64,000 nt of DNA from Berryella intestinalis (GTDB lineage Bacteria > Actinomycetota > Coriobacteriia > Coriobacteriales > Eggerthellaceae), in the NCBI RefSeq assembly GCF_000814825.1, contig NZ_CP009302.1, positions 930,001 to 994,000 on the forward strand, in the 5' to 3' direction. Shown here in pieces: positions 25,132 to 34,617 of this stretch. Positions within the stretch are counted from its first letter, which is position 1. The number at the start of each line of letters is the position of its first letter. The notes below the pieces were generated by a model. That model was not told the DNA's origin and searched no databases. It saw only the letters and a program-made list of their open reading frames with translations. The translations under genes and the position numbers were made by a program.

Positions 25132-28100
25132 TTACTCGGTCACCTCCTCATCGGGCTCAGATTCGCCAGCATCCCCCTTCTTGCGACGGCCCATGAGCGC
25201 AAGTGCCGCTGCGCCCGCACCGGCGAGGACTGCACCTACGAGCGCCAAAATGCCGATGGTGCTGACGGGTGTGGTTGCTCCGGTCTTGTCGTAAGGGGTC
25301 TTGGGAACCTCAGGTGTGTCAGGGTTGTCGACGACGACGCTCTGTCCCGCGTCGTTGATGTCCTGATGGGCCGCCGCAAGGTTACCCTCGGCGGTCAGGC
25401 ACTCCTCGAATGCGACAAGGTTGTTGCCTTCGTTGAGCGAAGATGCATCGAACTCGAAGGTTACGTCAACGGTGCCGTTAGCCTTCTCTGCTACGAACTC
25501 AGCGGAAGTCACGACAGGGTTCCCTTCTGCGTCAGTGAGCGCCTCGCCGGTGGACTTCACCATCAGCGTGCCGTGGACGGTGTAGGTATCGCCCGCGACG
25601 AGGCCCTTGTACTCGACGGTGTCGATGAGCTTCACCTTGCCGGTGACGATGATCTGGTCGCCGTCGGCGGCATCGGTGAGCTTGGTGCCGATCTCGGCCA
25701 CGGTCACGGTCTGGCCCTCGTCGGAAGGATCCTCGTGGGATGCGAGCTGGACGTCTGCCGCGAAAAGCTTCTCGAAGACTACCAGGCTCTTGCCGCCAAG
25801 GCCGGTGCCGTCGAAGGCGATCTCCACTGCCTGGGTGCCATCGGCCTCATCAGGGGTGAAGGTAGCGCTGCCGGTCACCTGCCTCTCTATCAGGCCGTCC
25901 TTGACCATGACGGGCTCCCCGGTCTCGGCGTCGACCAGGGCCGCCTCAAGCGTGTACTCGGTGCCGGGGACGAGGCCCTCGTAGGCCACCTCGTCGACCA
26001 CGGTGATCTCGGTTCCGGTCACCAGCTTGTCGCCGTCGGCCTTGTCGGCGGCGGTGGTGCGGATGTCGAGGAAGTGCACGGTCTGGTCCTCGTCATCGAT
26101 ATCGGCATGCACGGCGACCTCGATGCCGTCGGAGGTCATGGACTCGAAGGCGACGATGTCCTCGCCCGCGAGCAGGCTGGAGTCGAAGGTGAACTCGAGC
26201 TGGACCTCGCCGGCCTCCTGCCTAGGCTTGAAGGTCTTGGTGGCGGTGATGGCGTTGCCATCCGCATCGAGCAGGGCCTCTCCGGTGGATTTCACCATCA
26301 GGGTGCCGGTGACGGTGTACTCGGTGCCGTCGTTCTTGAGGTTCTCGTACCAGACGGTGTCGACCAGGGTGGTCTCGGCGGAAGCCTGTGCCACGTGGTC
26401 GCCGTCGGCCTTGTCGGTCTCCTCGGTCTGGATCTTCGGGCCCTCCTTGTCGTCGAGGCTCATCCACACGGGCTTGGCCACGGTGGAGTCGCGCTCGATC
26501 ACGAAGGTCTTGGTCACCAGGTCGTAGCCCTCGTTGGAGTCGCTGCGGAGCTCTTCCAGGAGGTACTTGCCGTAAGGGAGTGCGGAGAGGCCGTCATCGA
26601 CGGCGGCGTTGGAGCCGTCCTCGCCAAGGGAGAACCATACGCCGGCCTTAGGATCCATGTCGGCTGCCTTGATGCTCTCCGAGGAGAGCAGGCCGTCGTT
26701 GCCGTTGGTGTTGTCGCTGTGCCTGTTCCAGGAGGAGGCCGTGGAGACGTTGCCGTTGCGGTCGGTCACGAGGACGTGGGACTCGCCGGTGGAGACGTTG
26801 GTCACCTTGAAGGCCACCTGCAGGGATGCGTTGGTGTCCTCTGCCATCTTCACGATCTCCAAGTCGTTGCGGACCACCTGGTCGGAGAACTCCAGGGGCC
26901 TCTCGTACCTGTCGCCTGCGACCAGCACGCCCTCTGCCCTCACCTGGAAGGTGCGGGGCCTGCCGTCGGTGAGCAGGTAGGAGTCGTTGGTCTTGGTCTC
27001 CTGGATGGTGTAGGTGCCGTAGGGAAGCGCGTCGGCAGCGGTCTGGGCGGTGTATGCCCCCATCTCGTCGTTCCATGCGGTCGCGATGGTCTCGATGACG
27101 TCGCCGGGCTCGTACCAGCTCCCGTCGACGAGGACCTTGCGCTCGGATGCGTTGGCGATGGTGAACTCGATGCCGGAAAGAGTGGAGCCGGTAGTCAAGG
27201 TGTCATGGGAGTTGCCGCCCAGGGCCTCGGAGGCTCCCAGCTCGACGTCGGACTTCGTCACCTGCACGCCGCCGCGGATGACGTCGTCTGCGCAGGGGCT
27301 GGATGTGAGGTCGACGACCTGTCCGTCAGAATTGATTTCGGCTTTAACGGACCAGTCGGACACGAGGTAGCCCTCGGGGGCCTCGGACTCGACCACGGTG
27401 TACGTGCCGCAAGGCAGCACGTTGGAGGTGGTCTTGGCGATATACGCGCCGGCGTCGCCGTCCCAATACCCGGTGATGGTCTTCACCACCTCGCCGCTTG
27501 CGTAGTAACGGCCGTCGACGAGGGCGTACTTGCCGGAGGAGTTGACGATGTCGTACTTAGCGCCGCCAAGCGTCGCATCGCCCTGGGGCTCGGCCCCTGC
27601 CTGGGAGTCAACCTTGGCCACCTTGAGGCCTCCCTTGTCCCAGGTGAAGCTCATGAGCACCTGGGTGCCAGGGCCCGTGTGGATGCAGAAGGCCTCGAAG
27701 CCCGTGGACACCTTGCCCTTGTTCGCCTTGATGGACTTCCAGGTTTTGCCAAGCAGCTCGCTGCGTGCCCAGTCCTCGAAGTCGCCGTTGGTGCCGAAGA
27801 CGGCATCGGCCTTGGAACCCTGGTAGGCATAGGCCAGGATCACGTGGCTTGCGGCCTTGTACTTGTCGGCGCTCCACCCGCTGCCGTCGTACCAGGAGTC
27901 GGGGAACATGGATGCGTCGAAGCCGGGCGCGCCGTAGCTGAACCACATGGCCGCGATGAGGTCGGCGTCGCTCACGCCGCTCTTGCTGTAGGTGCCGGGA
28001 GCAGGGGTGCTGGCCTGGGGATCCGCACAGTACGCGACCTCGCCGTCGGCATACATATGGGTCGTGGAATAGCCCGCATACGGGATGTCGTCGCCGATGG

Positions 28101-28233
28101 TGACGTTGACGCTGCCTGCCGCGAATGCATTCATGGGCGTGGCTACGCACACGCTCAATGCGAGGGCCATGCTCATGACGACCCTGATGATCTTGGAGGA
28201 TACGATTCTCTCCGTAGTCTTCGCTTTCATCAT
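25132..28233 (-). CDS. VaFE-repeat surface-anchored adhesin of the conjugation module
   Basis: A protein of 1033 aa. A signal peptide (MSMALALSVCVATPMNAFAA) is followed by an N-terminal domain with YCADPQASTPAPGTY and ASHVILAYAYQ, resembling thioester-type adhesin heads. Two Cna-B-like segments come next (GTYTVVESEAPEGYLV and GTYTIQETKTNDSYLL), then three VaFE repeats (VAFESMT, VVFEKLF, VAFEECL). The C-terminus has a YDKTG sorting-like motif, a membrane helix (TIGILALVGAVLAGAGAAAL) and an RRKK tail. Such proteins are thought to promote donor-recipient contact. SD AGGAGG precedes the ATG. The partner sortase follows. Confidence 0.9.
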   Translation of the reverse strand: MMKAKTTERIVSSKIIRVVMSMALALSVCVATPMNAFAAGSVNVTIGDDIPYAGYSTTHMYADGEVAYCADPQASTPAPGTYSKSGVSDADLIAAMWFSYGAPGFDASMFPDSWYDGSGWSADKYKAASHVILAYAYQGSKADAVFGTNGDFEDWARSELLGKTWKSIKANKGKVSTGFEAFCIHTGPGTQVLMSFTWDKGGLKVAKVDSQAGAEPQGDATLGGAKYDIVNSSGKYALVDGRYYASGEVVKTITGYWDGDAGAYIAKTTSNVLPCGTYTVVESEAPEGYLVSDWSVKAEINSDGQVVDLTSSPCADDVIRGGVQVTKSDVELGASEALGGNSHDTLTTGSTLSGIEFTIANASERKVLVDGSWYEPGDVIETIATAWNDEMGAYTAQTAADALPYGTYTIQETKTNDSYLLTDGRPRTFQVRAEGVLVAGDRYERPLEFSDQVVRNDLEIVKMAEDTNASLQVAFKVTNVSTGESHVLVTDRNGNVSTASSWNRHSDNTNGNDGLLSSESIKAADMDPKAGVWFSLGEDGSNAAVDDGLSALPYGKYLLEELRSDSNEGYDLVTKTFVIERDSTVAKPVWMSLDDKEGPKIQTEETDKADGDHVAQASAETTLVDTVWYENLKNDGTEYTVTGTLMVKSTGEALLDADGNAITATKTFKPRQEAGEVQLEFTFDSSLLAGEDIVAFESMTSDGIEVAVHADIDDEDQTVHFLDIRTTAADKADGDKLVTGTEITVVDEVAYEGLVPGTEYTLEAALVDAETGEPVMVKDGLIERQVTGSATFTPDEADGTQAVEIAFDGTGLGGKSLVVFEKLFAADVQLASHEDPSDEGQTVTVAEIGTKLTDAADGDQIIVTGKVKLIDTVEYKGLVAGDTYTVHGTLMVKSTGEALTDAEGNPVVTSAEFVAEKANGTVDVTFEFDASSLNEGNNLVAFEECLTAEGNLAAAHQDINDAGQSVVVDNPDTPEVPKTPYDKTGATTPVSTIGILALVGAVLAGAGAAALALMGRRKKGDAGESEPDEEVTE

Positions 28234-28240
28234 GCGCCTC

Positions 28241-28717
28241 CTAGAACGGGATGTCTTCTCGGCTCATGGACGAGCGGCCTGTGTTGCCTGCGAGCTCGCG
28301 GGAGCCTTCGCGGGCGCCCTTCGCCCTCTCGGAGAGCGATGCGAGGTAACGCTCCCTGCCTGAGTCGAGCGCCTCCTTGAGCTGGCCCGGCATGACCTTC
28401 ACGGTGTTCTTGACGGGGCGTCCCGACTCATCGGTCACGGGGTTGCCGTCCGGGTCCATGACGGTGCGCTTGAGCCAGACCTCCTTGTCGGCCAGCAGCG
28501 GGATGTCCCTGAAGTCCTCGCCCTTGAAGCGCGACTCGTTCACGAACAGGGGGCTGAACTGGTAGAAGCTCAGATCCATGCCGTCCATCACCGTGTCGCG
28601 GGGCAGGGTCACGGAGTTGAACTTGCCCATCTGGCCCGTCTTCTTGTCGAAGTACTCGATTCCCTCCCTCACGAAGCTCTTGTGCACGGTGATGTAAACG
28701 TTCTTCTTGTCTTCCAT
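28241..28717 (-). CDS. SSB-like conjugation protein with a DIPF tail
   Basis: A 158-aa protein with an N-terminal beta-rich region (VYITVHKSFVREGIEYFD) compatible with an OB fold, a low-complexity linker (residues 120-150) and a C-terminal tip SREDIPF. That tip is the hallmark by which bacterial SSB recruits DNA-processing partners. The similarity is architectural; I do not recognise a named family. It is the last gene before the surface module, after the VirB6 gene, and may coat the transferred strand. Confidence 0.55.
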   Translation of the reverse strand: MEDKKNVYITVHKSFVREGIEYFDKKTGQMGKFNSVTLPRDTVMDGMDLSFYQFSPLFVNESRFKGEDFRDIPLLADKEVWLKRTVMDPDGNPVTDESGRPVKNTVKVMPGQLKEALDSGRERYLASLSERAKGAREGSRELAGNTGRSSMSREDIPF

Positions 28718-28833
28718 GCGTGTTTCTCCTTTGCTTGTCTATTTGCCGGGCAATGTGGAAGTCCCGGCTCGTCTTCGATCGTCAACCCTTGCCGCATCTC
28801 AAGGGCATCACCTCCCTCCGCCTAAGGCCGTGC

Positions 28834-29841
28834 CTAGAAGCCGCTCACGATGTCTCGGGCCCAGGCTCCGCTTCGGACCAGGGACAGGACCAGCAGCACG
28901 CACATGGCCAGGTATTGGAGCGCGTACGTCAGGCCGCTCGCGATGGTGTCCACCGGCGTGCCCGTGCCGGGGTTGACGCTCACGATTCCCCCCAGCACGA
29001 CTGGGAAGGAGATGAGCAGGACCAGGATGATCAGGCCCGCCACGCACACGGCGAGGAAGCTCTTGAGGTAGCCGATGCCGATCTGCCTGGTGTGCTCGAA
29101 CCCCAGGAAGGCAAGCGGGATCGGGCTGAAGGCCGCCATGATGTAGAGCTGGATGGCTCGCGCCCAGCAGACGACGAGGGCGACGATGTAGGCCACCAGC
29201 ACCACAAGCCAGCTGATGAGGGAGACGACGAGCATTGCCATGAGGGCCGACACGTCGTCCTCGGTGGTGACGATGGAGACCTCGGCGAGGCTCATGGCCC
29301 CGCCCGTTCCGAAGAGTCCCTCTACCCTGTCGACCGCAAGTCCGATGACCTCGTAGATCGCGGCCATGATGTCGAAGCTGTTCTGGATGAGGAACAGGAA
29401 CACGGCGAAGAACACGAGCAGGAACACGACCTCCTTGACGCCCGGCATGCTCTGGTTGCCGTCCATGCGCTGGGAGATCTCGATGAGCTTCAAGGTGAAC
29501 ACCAGGCCGAGGACGCCGCATCCGATGGGGAGTATCGCCACCTGCCAGGTGCCCCTGGCGATGTCGTACATGGAGACGTCGCTCGAGCTCTGGAGCATCG
29601 AGGAGAAGGGGGCGTCGAGGATTCCCTCGTATCCGATCGAGCCGAGGACGCTCACCTGCGCGTGGAACATCCAGTTGCTCCATTCGCGGAGAAGGTCGCA
29701 GAGCCACGAGTTGATGTCGTCGGCGATCGACGCGTAGGCGTTCTGGCATGGCACGAGCGTGAGGACCAGGAAGGCCAGGGCGATGACGAAGGCGAGCTTG
29801 AACTCCCTCTGCCCCGCTATGCGCTTGACCGCCGCGATCAT
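28834..29841 (-). CDS. VirB6/TrbL-like conjugation membrane protein
   Basis: A 335-aa polytopic protein: a signal/TM at the N-terminus (LAFVIALAFLVLTLVPCQNA), at least six further hydrophobic segments (VVFLLVFFAVFLFLI, LISWLVVLVAYIVALVV and GLIILVLLISFPVVLGG) and the VirB6-type PIPLAFLGFEHTRQIG loop. It forms the inner channel. The ATG at 29841 overlaps the upstream stop (ATGA); the longer frame to 29967 is an artefact. Confidence 0.8.
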   Translation of the reverse strand: MIAAVKRIAGQREFKLAFVIALAFLVLTLVPCQNAYASIADDINSWLCDLLREWSNWMFHAQVSVLGSIGYEGILDAPFSSMLQSSSDVSMYDIARGTWQVAILPIGCGVLGLVFTLKLIEISQRMDGNQSMPGVKEVVFLLVFFAVFLFLIQNSFDIMAAIYEVIGLAVDRVEGLFGTGGAMSLAEVSIVTTEDDVSALMAMLVVSLISWLVVLVAYIVALVVCWARAIQLYIMAAFSPIPLAFLGFEHTRQIGIGYLKSFLAVCVAGLIILVLLISFPVVLGGIVSVNPGTGTPVDTIASGLTYALQYLAMCVLLVLSLVRSGAWARDIVSGF

Positions 29842-30536
29842 AGGGCGCTCAGCTCTTTGGTGGTCTGGTCGTAGCGGAGCTGGACCAGGGTGCTGGCTCC
29901 GTCGTTGAGCGTGAACGAGGTCGTCACGGTCTTGCCGTTGCAGTCGATGTAGACCTCGCCGTCCCATGCCGCGGACGTTGCGTAGGGAGAGCGCTTTGAC
30001 GCCCAGGCCGAAAGCGCGTTGGAGATGCTCTCGTCGTCTGATTCGAGGAGCTCGTTGAGCTTGTCCGAATGCGCAGAGAGGGTGATCTTGGCGTCTGGCG
30101 CCGCGTCAAGGGTGTAGGTGGTCGAGAGCGCGAAGGCGTCGCAGGTGATGGAGACCTCCTCGGTCGACGCATCGATCCTCATCACGCCTTGGGCGGGGGC
30201 GTCCCTCGGGGTTTTCGTCGTGGTCACATTGACGGAGATCCCGCCAGCGTCCGATCGCTCGGAGACGACCTCGTAGTAGGTCACCGAGGTAGAGTCGCCC
30301 TCGCGTTCGATGACAACCCCGTCGGCGATGGTCATCGTCTTCGAGCCGCCGTCGGCGCTCCAGGCTGTTCCAAGGTAGCTCTTGATGCTGTCGGCATCGG
30401 CCTTCTGGGCTGATTCCTTTTCCTGCCCGGTTGCCGGGTCCTCCGAGGGCTGCATGGCGCAGCGGGCAACCCCCGAGCCCGCGAGCAGCACCAGCGCTCC
30501 GATTGCGCACGCCAGCATGAGTCTCTTCTTGTTCAT
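29838..30536 (-). CDS. Membrane-anchored conjugation protein of unknown family, 232 aa
   Basis: An N-terminal helix (MLACAIGALVLLAGSGVARC) is followed by a soluble, threonine/serine-rich extracytoplasmic domain with many beta strands. The Cys at the end of the helix lacks a clean lipobox. It stands where TcpC/VirB8-like or lipoprotein subunits are found in related elements. The ATG at 30536 follows AAAGGAGC at good spacing. It is cotranscribed with the CwlT-like gene upstream and overlaps the VirB6 gene downstream. Confidence 0.65.
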   Translation of the reverse strand: MNKKRLMLACAIGALVLLAGSGVARCAMQPSEDPATGQEKESAQKADADSIKSYLGTAWSADGGSKTMTIADGVVIEREGDSTSVTYYEVVSERSDAGGISVNVTTTKTPRDAPAQGVMRIDASTEEVSITCDAFALSTTYTLDAAPDAKITLSAHSDKLNELLESDDESISNALSAWASKRSPYATSAAWDGEVYIDCNGKTVTTSFTLNDGASTLVQLRYDQTTKELSAL

Positions 30537-30553
30537 TGGGCTTGCTCCTTTCG

Positions 30554-32098
30554 TCATACCTTGCGCAGCGCGCAGGTGAAGTAGTTGATTCCCGTTCCTA
30601 TGCAGCACACGGCTCCGGTATGGGGCTCGTGGATGTACTTGTTCTCTCCTATGTAGATGGCCACGTGCCCCGGCTTGTAGAGGATGTCTCCTGGCTGCGC
30701 TTGGGACAGGGGGATGTGCGTGAGCTCGCTGTACTGGCTCTCCGTGTAATGGCTGATGGCGATCCCGGCCTGCCTGTAGCAGTATTGGGTGAGTCCGCTG
30801 CAGTCCAGGCCCCTGCCGGGAGTCGAACCGCCCCATACGTATGGGACGCCGAGCTGGCTGTAAGCGGCCGCCACGATAGTGTTCGCGTTCGCCCTCGAGC
30901 TCTTGAGGTCCTCGACCGTCATGGTGTCGAACCTTCTCAGGCCGTAGGTGTCCATCACGGACTTGAGGCTCTCGACATAGGTCGAGCTCGTGGCCCAGCC
31001 CGCATCCTTCAGGCCCTCCGCCATGAGGTCCGAGTCATGCTTCTCCATGGCCTCGCGGATGGTTGCGTTGTTCGCATACGTTTCGGCTTGAAGGAAGACC
31101 CTGCTCCTGAACTTGATGCAGTCGACGTCGGACTTGAACACCGTGAAGTACGCGGTGATCGCCGTGTGGACGCCGGCCGTGTACTCCTCGCTGGTCACCC
31201 AGGCGCTCTTCCCTGCGACCTCGGGGCAGCCCGCGAAGCTCCCCGCCCACTTCATGCCGAAGAGGTTGTGGTCTCGCGTCGCAAGCCTGCTCATGGTGTT
31301 GCCTTGGCCGCTCTCCACGATGATCTGCGCGAGGGTGCAGCCGGCGGGATGCCCGTACTTCTCCTGGCATTCGAGCGCGGCCTCGACCATCTCGTAGGTG
31401 ATGTAGGGCGGCAGGCCATCTAGCGATTGCTTGTTCGCCTCGTTTTCCCAGAAGCCGAACAGGGCGCTGACGAGGTTGCTGACGATCAGGACGCCGATGA
31501 CGAAGGCGGCGATGGCCGCGAGCGATCCGAGCGCGATTGAGGCACCGGCCCCGCCTGCTGCGCCGATCGCAGCGGCGCCGGAGGACGAGGCTGCGGCCTG
31601 GGAGGCCGCAGCCGCGGATTGGGCCGCCGCGGCCCTGGACGCCTCCGCCGTCGCCGCGGCAGACGTTGCGCTGGCGCCCTGCTTTGCGCCCAGCGCGGTG
31701 GCGGACTTGGACCCAGCCCTTCTGGCTGCCCTTCTCGAGGCGATACGCCCCTTGATCGCCTTGGCGGATCGATGGGCGTCGTAGGCCTTGGAGCTTCCTT
31801 CGAGCTCCTCGCTGTCGTCGAGCTCGTCGACGGCCATCCTCGCAAGCATCTCCTTGGCAGCTGCCGCCTTGGCCATGCCGCTCTTCCCGGCTGCGGACTC
31901 GGCGATAGCTGTCTCTTCCGCCTTCGAGGCGAAGGTGCGCCTATGCCCTCTCGCTTGCCCCGTCGTGCGTTCCACGGCTTCCCTGATGCCCGCTGCGCTC
32001 TTCCTCTCGGTGAGGGTCGATAGCATCTGGGCCTCGTCGTCGGTGATGGTGCCGGTGTTCGCCAGGGTGACCTTCTCGCTGATGACGAGGTCGGCCAT
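30554..32098 (-). CDS. CwlT-like bifunctional peptidoglycan hydrolase
   Basis: Conjugation wall hydrolases open the cell wall for the channel. After an Ala-rich linker and a single TM (AAIAAFVIGVLIVSNLVSAL, about residue 180), a glucosaminidase/lysozyme-like domain begins (LAQIIVESGQGNTMSRLATR with HNLFGMKWAG). An NlpC/P60 domain follows with catalytic Cys in GRGLDCSGLTQYCYRQAG and His in YKPGHVAIYIGEN. The length is about 514 aa. I chose the ATG at 32098 (GGAG 5 bases upstream); a GTG at 32140 overlapping the virB4 stop is an alternative. A longer frame reaching 33190 is antisense-like noise. Confidence 0.88.
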   Translation of the reverse strand: MADLVISEKVTLANTGTITDDEAQMLSTLTERKSAAGIREAVERTTGQARGHRRTFASKAEETAIAESAAGKSGMAKAAAAKEMLARMAVDELDDSEELEGSSKAYDAHRSAKAIKGRIASRRAARRAGSKSATALGAKQGASATSAAATAEASRAAAAQSAAAASQAAASSSGAAAIGAAGGAGASIALGSLAAIAAFVIGVLIVSNLVSALFGFWENEANKQSLDGLPPYITYEMVEAALECQEKYGHPAGCTLAQIIVESGQGNTMSRLATRDHNLFGMKWAGSFAGCPEVAGKSAWVTSEEYTAGVHTAITAYFTVFKSDVDCIKFRSRVFLQAETYANNATIREAMEKHDSDLMAEGLKDAGWATSSTYVESLKSVMDTYGLRRFDTMTVEDLKSSRANANTIVAAAYSQLGVPYVWGGSTPGRGLDCSGLTQYCYRQAGIAISHYTESQYSELTHIPLSQAQPGDILYKPGHVAIYIGENKYIHEPHTGAVCCIGTGINYFTCALRKV

Positions 32099-32136
32099 GG
32101 AAGCTCCGTCGTTTTGGGACAAGGCGTTTGCCTTCG

Positions 32137-34617
32137 TCACTTCGCACCGCCGATCGGGCCCTCGCGCATGGAGCGCTCTGCGATCGCCGCGGGCTTGGTG
32201 TCGAACAGCTTGAAGAGCTCTCCCTTGGGGAAGTCGTCCTTGATCGGGACTCGGATGCCGCCTGCAACGAGGAGGCCCTCGCCGGCCTTGATGGACTCGT
32301 CGATGAAGCCCCTCTCTGCCGTGGAGAGATCGAGCATCTCCGTCCATGCCTCGAGGTCGGCGGGGCCCTGCTTGTGGAGCAGGAAGAAGTCCGAGTTGAT
32401 CACCATGTCTCGCGCGTTGGCGTTGAGCAGCATGTGCGAGGTGTTCTGGGAGATTCCGGTGCAGATGAGGCCGAACTTTCGGCCCTCGCGCCAGAGCCTG
32501 GCGAAGTAGTCGACGATGGTCGGGTGCCCGAAGAGGGACTGGACCTCGTCGATGTAGAGCCACGTGACGACATCCCTGGGAGGCGTGACCATGACACGGT
32601 TCCTCACCATCTCCAAGGCGGTGAGCATGCCGAACACCTTCATGTTCTGTCCCAGCTCGTGCATGTCGATGTTGGTGATCCTGTTCTCGAAGCCGACGTT
32701 GCTCTGGCCGTTGAAGAAGCTGAAGGCGCCATGGACGTAGCGCTCGTAGCGAAGCGCGATGTCCCTGGCCTCGGCCTCGGGCTGCTCCGCGAGGATGGCA
32801 TGGAAGTCCTCCAGGGTCGGGAGCCTGTCTTCGAGGGCGCAGCGGTCGTAGGCCAGGCCGACGCACCTCGTGATGATGGACCTGTCGTTCTCCGGCAGGC
32901 CCTCCGATCCCTCGGCCATGAGCGCGGACGAGAGGGCCAGGATCGCGTCTGTCTTGTAGGCGAGCTTGGTCGCGTCGCTGCGGTCCGATACGGCAGCCGT
33001 GTCGAACGGGTTGAGCGTCGTGTCGGTTCCCGGCGCAAGGCGGATGTTCGCTCCCCCCAAGGCGCTGATGAGGTTGCCGTACTCTCCGGCCGGGTCGAAG
33101 ATGATCACCTCGTCGCCGGGATGCGCGAGGATGGTATTCGTGATCTCCCTCTTGACGGAGAAGGACTTGCCGCTGCCGGGCTTTCCGCAAACGAAGCCCA
33201 TCGGGCTCGCAAGGAGTCCCCGGTCGCAGATGACGAGGTTTCCCGACTGCTTGGACTGGCCATAGTAACCGCCGCCGGGCTGGTTCAGCTCCTGGCTGGC
33301 GAACGGCATCTGCATGGCGATCTGGCCGGTCGTCAGGTACCTGAAGACGTCGACGTGGTTGTTGCCCAGGGGAAGCACCGAGTTGAGCGCCTCGCGCTGC
33401 CGCAGGTAGAGCGGCTCCACGCCCAGCGAGTTGCCCTGGGCGACGCTCACGATCTGCTCGACCTGCCTGTCGAGCTCCTCCAGGGTCGGCGCATAGGTGT
33501 AGATGAGGCCCGTGTAGCGGAAGAGCCTCTCGTTCTTGTTCCTGAGGAAGTCGAGGAGCTCCTCGGCCTCCTCCTTCGAGTAGCGGAGCTCGGGGGGCAG
33601 GATGGTGTAGTCATAGCCCTTCCTCACCGCGGTTCGCTGCTCGTCGATGATCTCCTTGTCCATCCAGTCGAGCTGGCCCTTCACCAGGGCGAGCGCATCG
33701 GATTGAGCCAGGGGCCGGGCATGGATGTTGACGGACAGCGGGATCGGAAGGTCGATGATGTTTGCGATGTAGTAGTCTTCGAGCACCGATCCGAAGCTCT
33801 TGATAAGCAGGACTTGGCAATAGACGTCGTCCACCCTGAATGCGTCCGCCCTGCCCTGGGGCTTGAAGTCGATGAGCATAGGCGCGATGAGGTCCTTGGT
33901 GCGCAGGCTCGATTTGTGGGACAGTTTGTCCCAGTCGAAGGTGAACTCGCTTTTCGGCCTGAGCTGCGACTGGAGTGCGCGCAGGCGCTCGGTGCCGTCG
34001 AGGGCGTGCGCCTGGCACCGGACTCGCGAGAGGGTCTGGATGCAGTCGCCCTTGATGCGCGAGAGCTTTGGGATTGCGCCGTCGACGTCGGCGGCGCCGA
34101 CCATGTAGGTCAGGTACCTGTGGCGCTCGAGGTTGGAGAAGCCCTCCCTCATCTTGTCGTTGAGGATGCCGTTGTACTCCTCGACGTACTTGGAGGTCGC
34201 TTCGTCGCCCTTTTCGAAGAACGCCCTCTTGCCGATCTCCCTGTCGGGGATGGGCACGTTTGCGATGGTGAGCTGGAAGCAGGTGTCCGCGCTGAAGTAG
34301 TTGTAGAGGCTCGATAGCACGGTGAATACGTTCTCCTGGTTCTCCTTTCTTGCGGATTGGTAGCTGATGTCGGAGAACTCGATGGTCTGGCTGAAGAGGC
34401 CGTCCTCCACCTGGGCTATGCCGTCCTTGTACATGGCGTCGTAGCCGATGTAGCGCAATATGTCTTTCGCCGAGCGCCTGAGCCTCTTCTGGGATTTCGC
34501 CTTCTCGTCGCTCGCCTTCTTGGTCTTGCTGGTCTTGCCGGCGCCCCCAAGGAGCAGTGCCAGCATCCCGGGCCTGGCCTGCGGCGCTTTCATGTCATTG
34601 CTGTTTCGTTGGCTCAT
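32137..34617 (-). CDS. virB4: VirB4-like conjugation ATPase
   Basis: This is the energising ATPase of the type IV secretion channel, 826 aa. The N-terminal VirB4 domain leads to Walker A FVCGKPGSGKSFSVKREI (about residue 490) and EVIIFDPAGEYG, then Walker B VTWLYIDEVQSLFGH and QNTSHMLLN. The start at 34617 overlaps the end of the PrgI gene by 23 bases, the usual PrgI-VirB4 coupling. The gene also contains a 17-bp palindrome, TGGGACAGTTTGTCCCA (33917-33933), matching two operator sites upstream. Confidence 0.95.
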   Translation of the reverse strand: MSQRNSNDMKAPQARPGMLALLLGGAGKTSKTKKASDEKAKSQKRLRRSAKDILRYIGYDAMYKDGIAQVEDGLFSQTIEFSDISYQSARKENQENVFTVLSSLYNYFSADTCFQLTIANVPIPDREIGKRAFFEKGDEATSKYVEEYNGILNDKMREGFSNLERHRYLTYMVGAADVDGAIPKLSRIKGDCIQTLSRVRCQAHALDGTERLRALQSQLRPKSEFTFDWDKLSHKSSLRTKDLIAPMLIDFKPQGRADAFRVDDVYCQVLLIKSFGSVLEDYYIANIIDLPIPLSVNIHARPLAQSDALALVKGQLDWMDKEIIDEQRTAVRKGYDYTILPPELRYSKEEAEELLDFLRNKNERLFRYTGLIYTYAPTLEELDRQVEQIVSVAQGNSLGVEPLYLRQREALNSVLPLGNNHVDVFRYLTTGQIAMQMPFASQELNQPGGGYYGQSKQSGNLVICDRGLLASPMGFVCGKPGSGKSFSVKREITNTILAHPGDEVIIFDPAGEYGNLISALGGANIRLAPGTDTTLNPFDTAAVSDRSDATKLAYKTDAILALSSALMAEGSEGLPENDRSIITRCVGLAYDRCALEDRLPTLEDFHAILAEQPEAEARDIALRYERYVHGAFSFFNGQSNVGFENRITNIDMHELGQNMKVFGMLTALEMVRNRVMVTPPRDVVTWLYIDEVQSLFGHPTIVDYFARLWREGRKFGLICTGISQNTSHMLLNANARDMVINSDFFLLHKQGPADLEAWTEMLDLSTAERGFIDESIKAGEGLLVAGGIRVPIKDDFPKGELFKLFDTKPAAIAERSMREGPIGGAK

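Noticed and set aside
25015-28380. Plus-strand frame of 1121 codons opposite the VaFE gene
   Set aside because: It is an antisense shadow of the GC-rich VaFE gene; no ribosome site, no domain, and the minus-strand protein has a signal peptide, repeats and sorting signal.
30554-33190. An 878-residue fusion of a VirB4-antisense segment with the CwlT-like protein
   Set aside because: The first 350 codons overlap virB4 in another frame and are low-complexity; a ribosome site and domain start support 32098.
33917-33933. Third copy of the 17-bp operator as a functional site
   Set aside because: It lies in the middle of virB4 coding sequence; kept only as a note because it may be chance.
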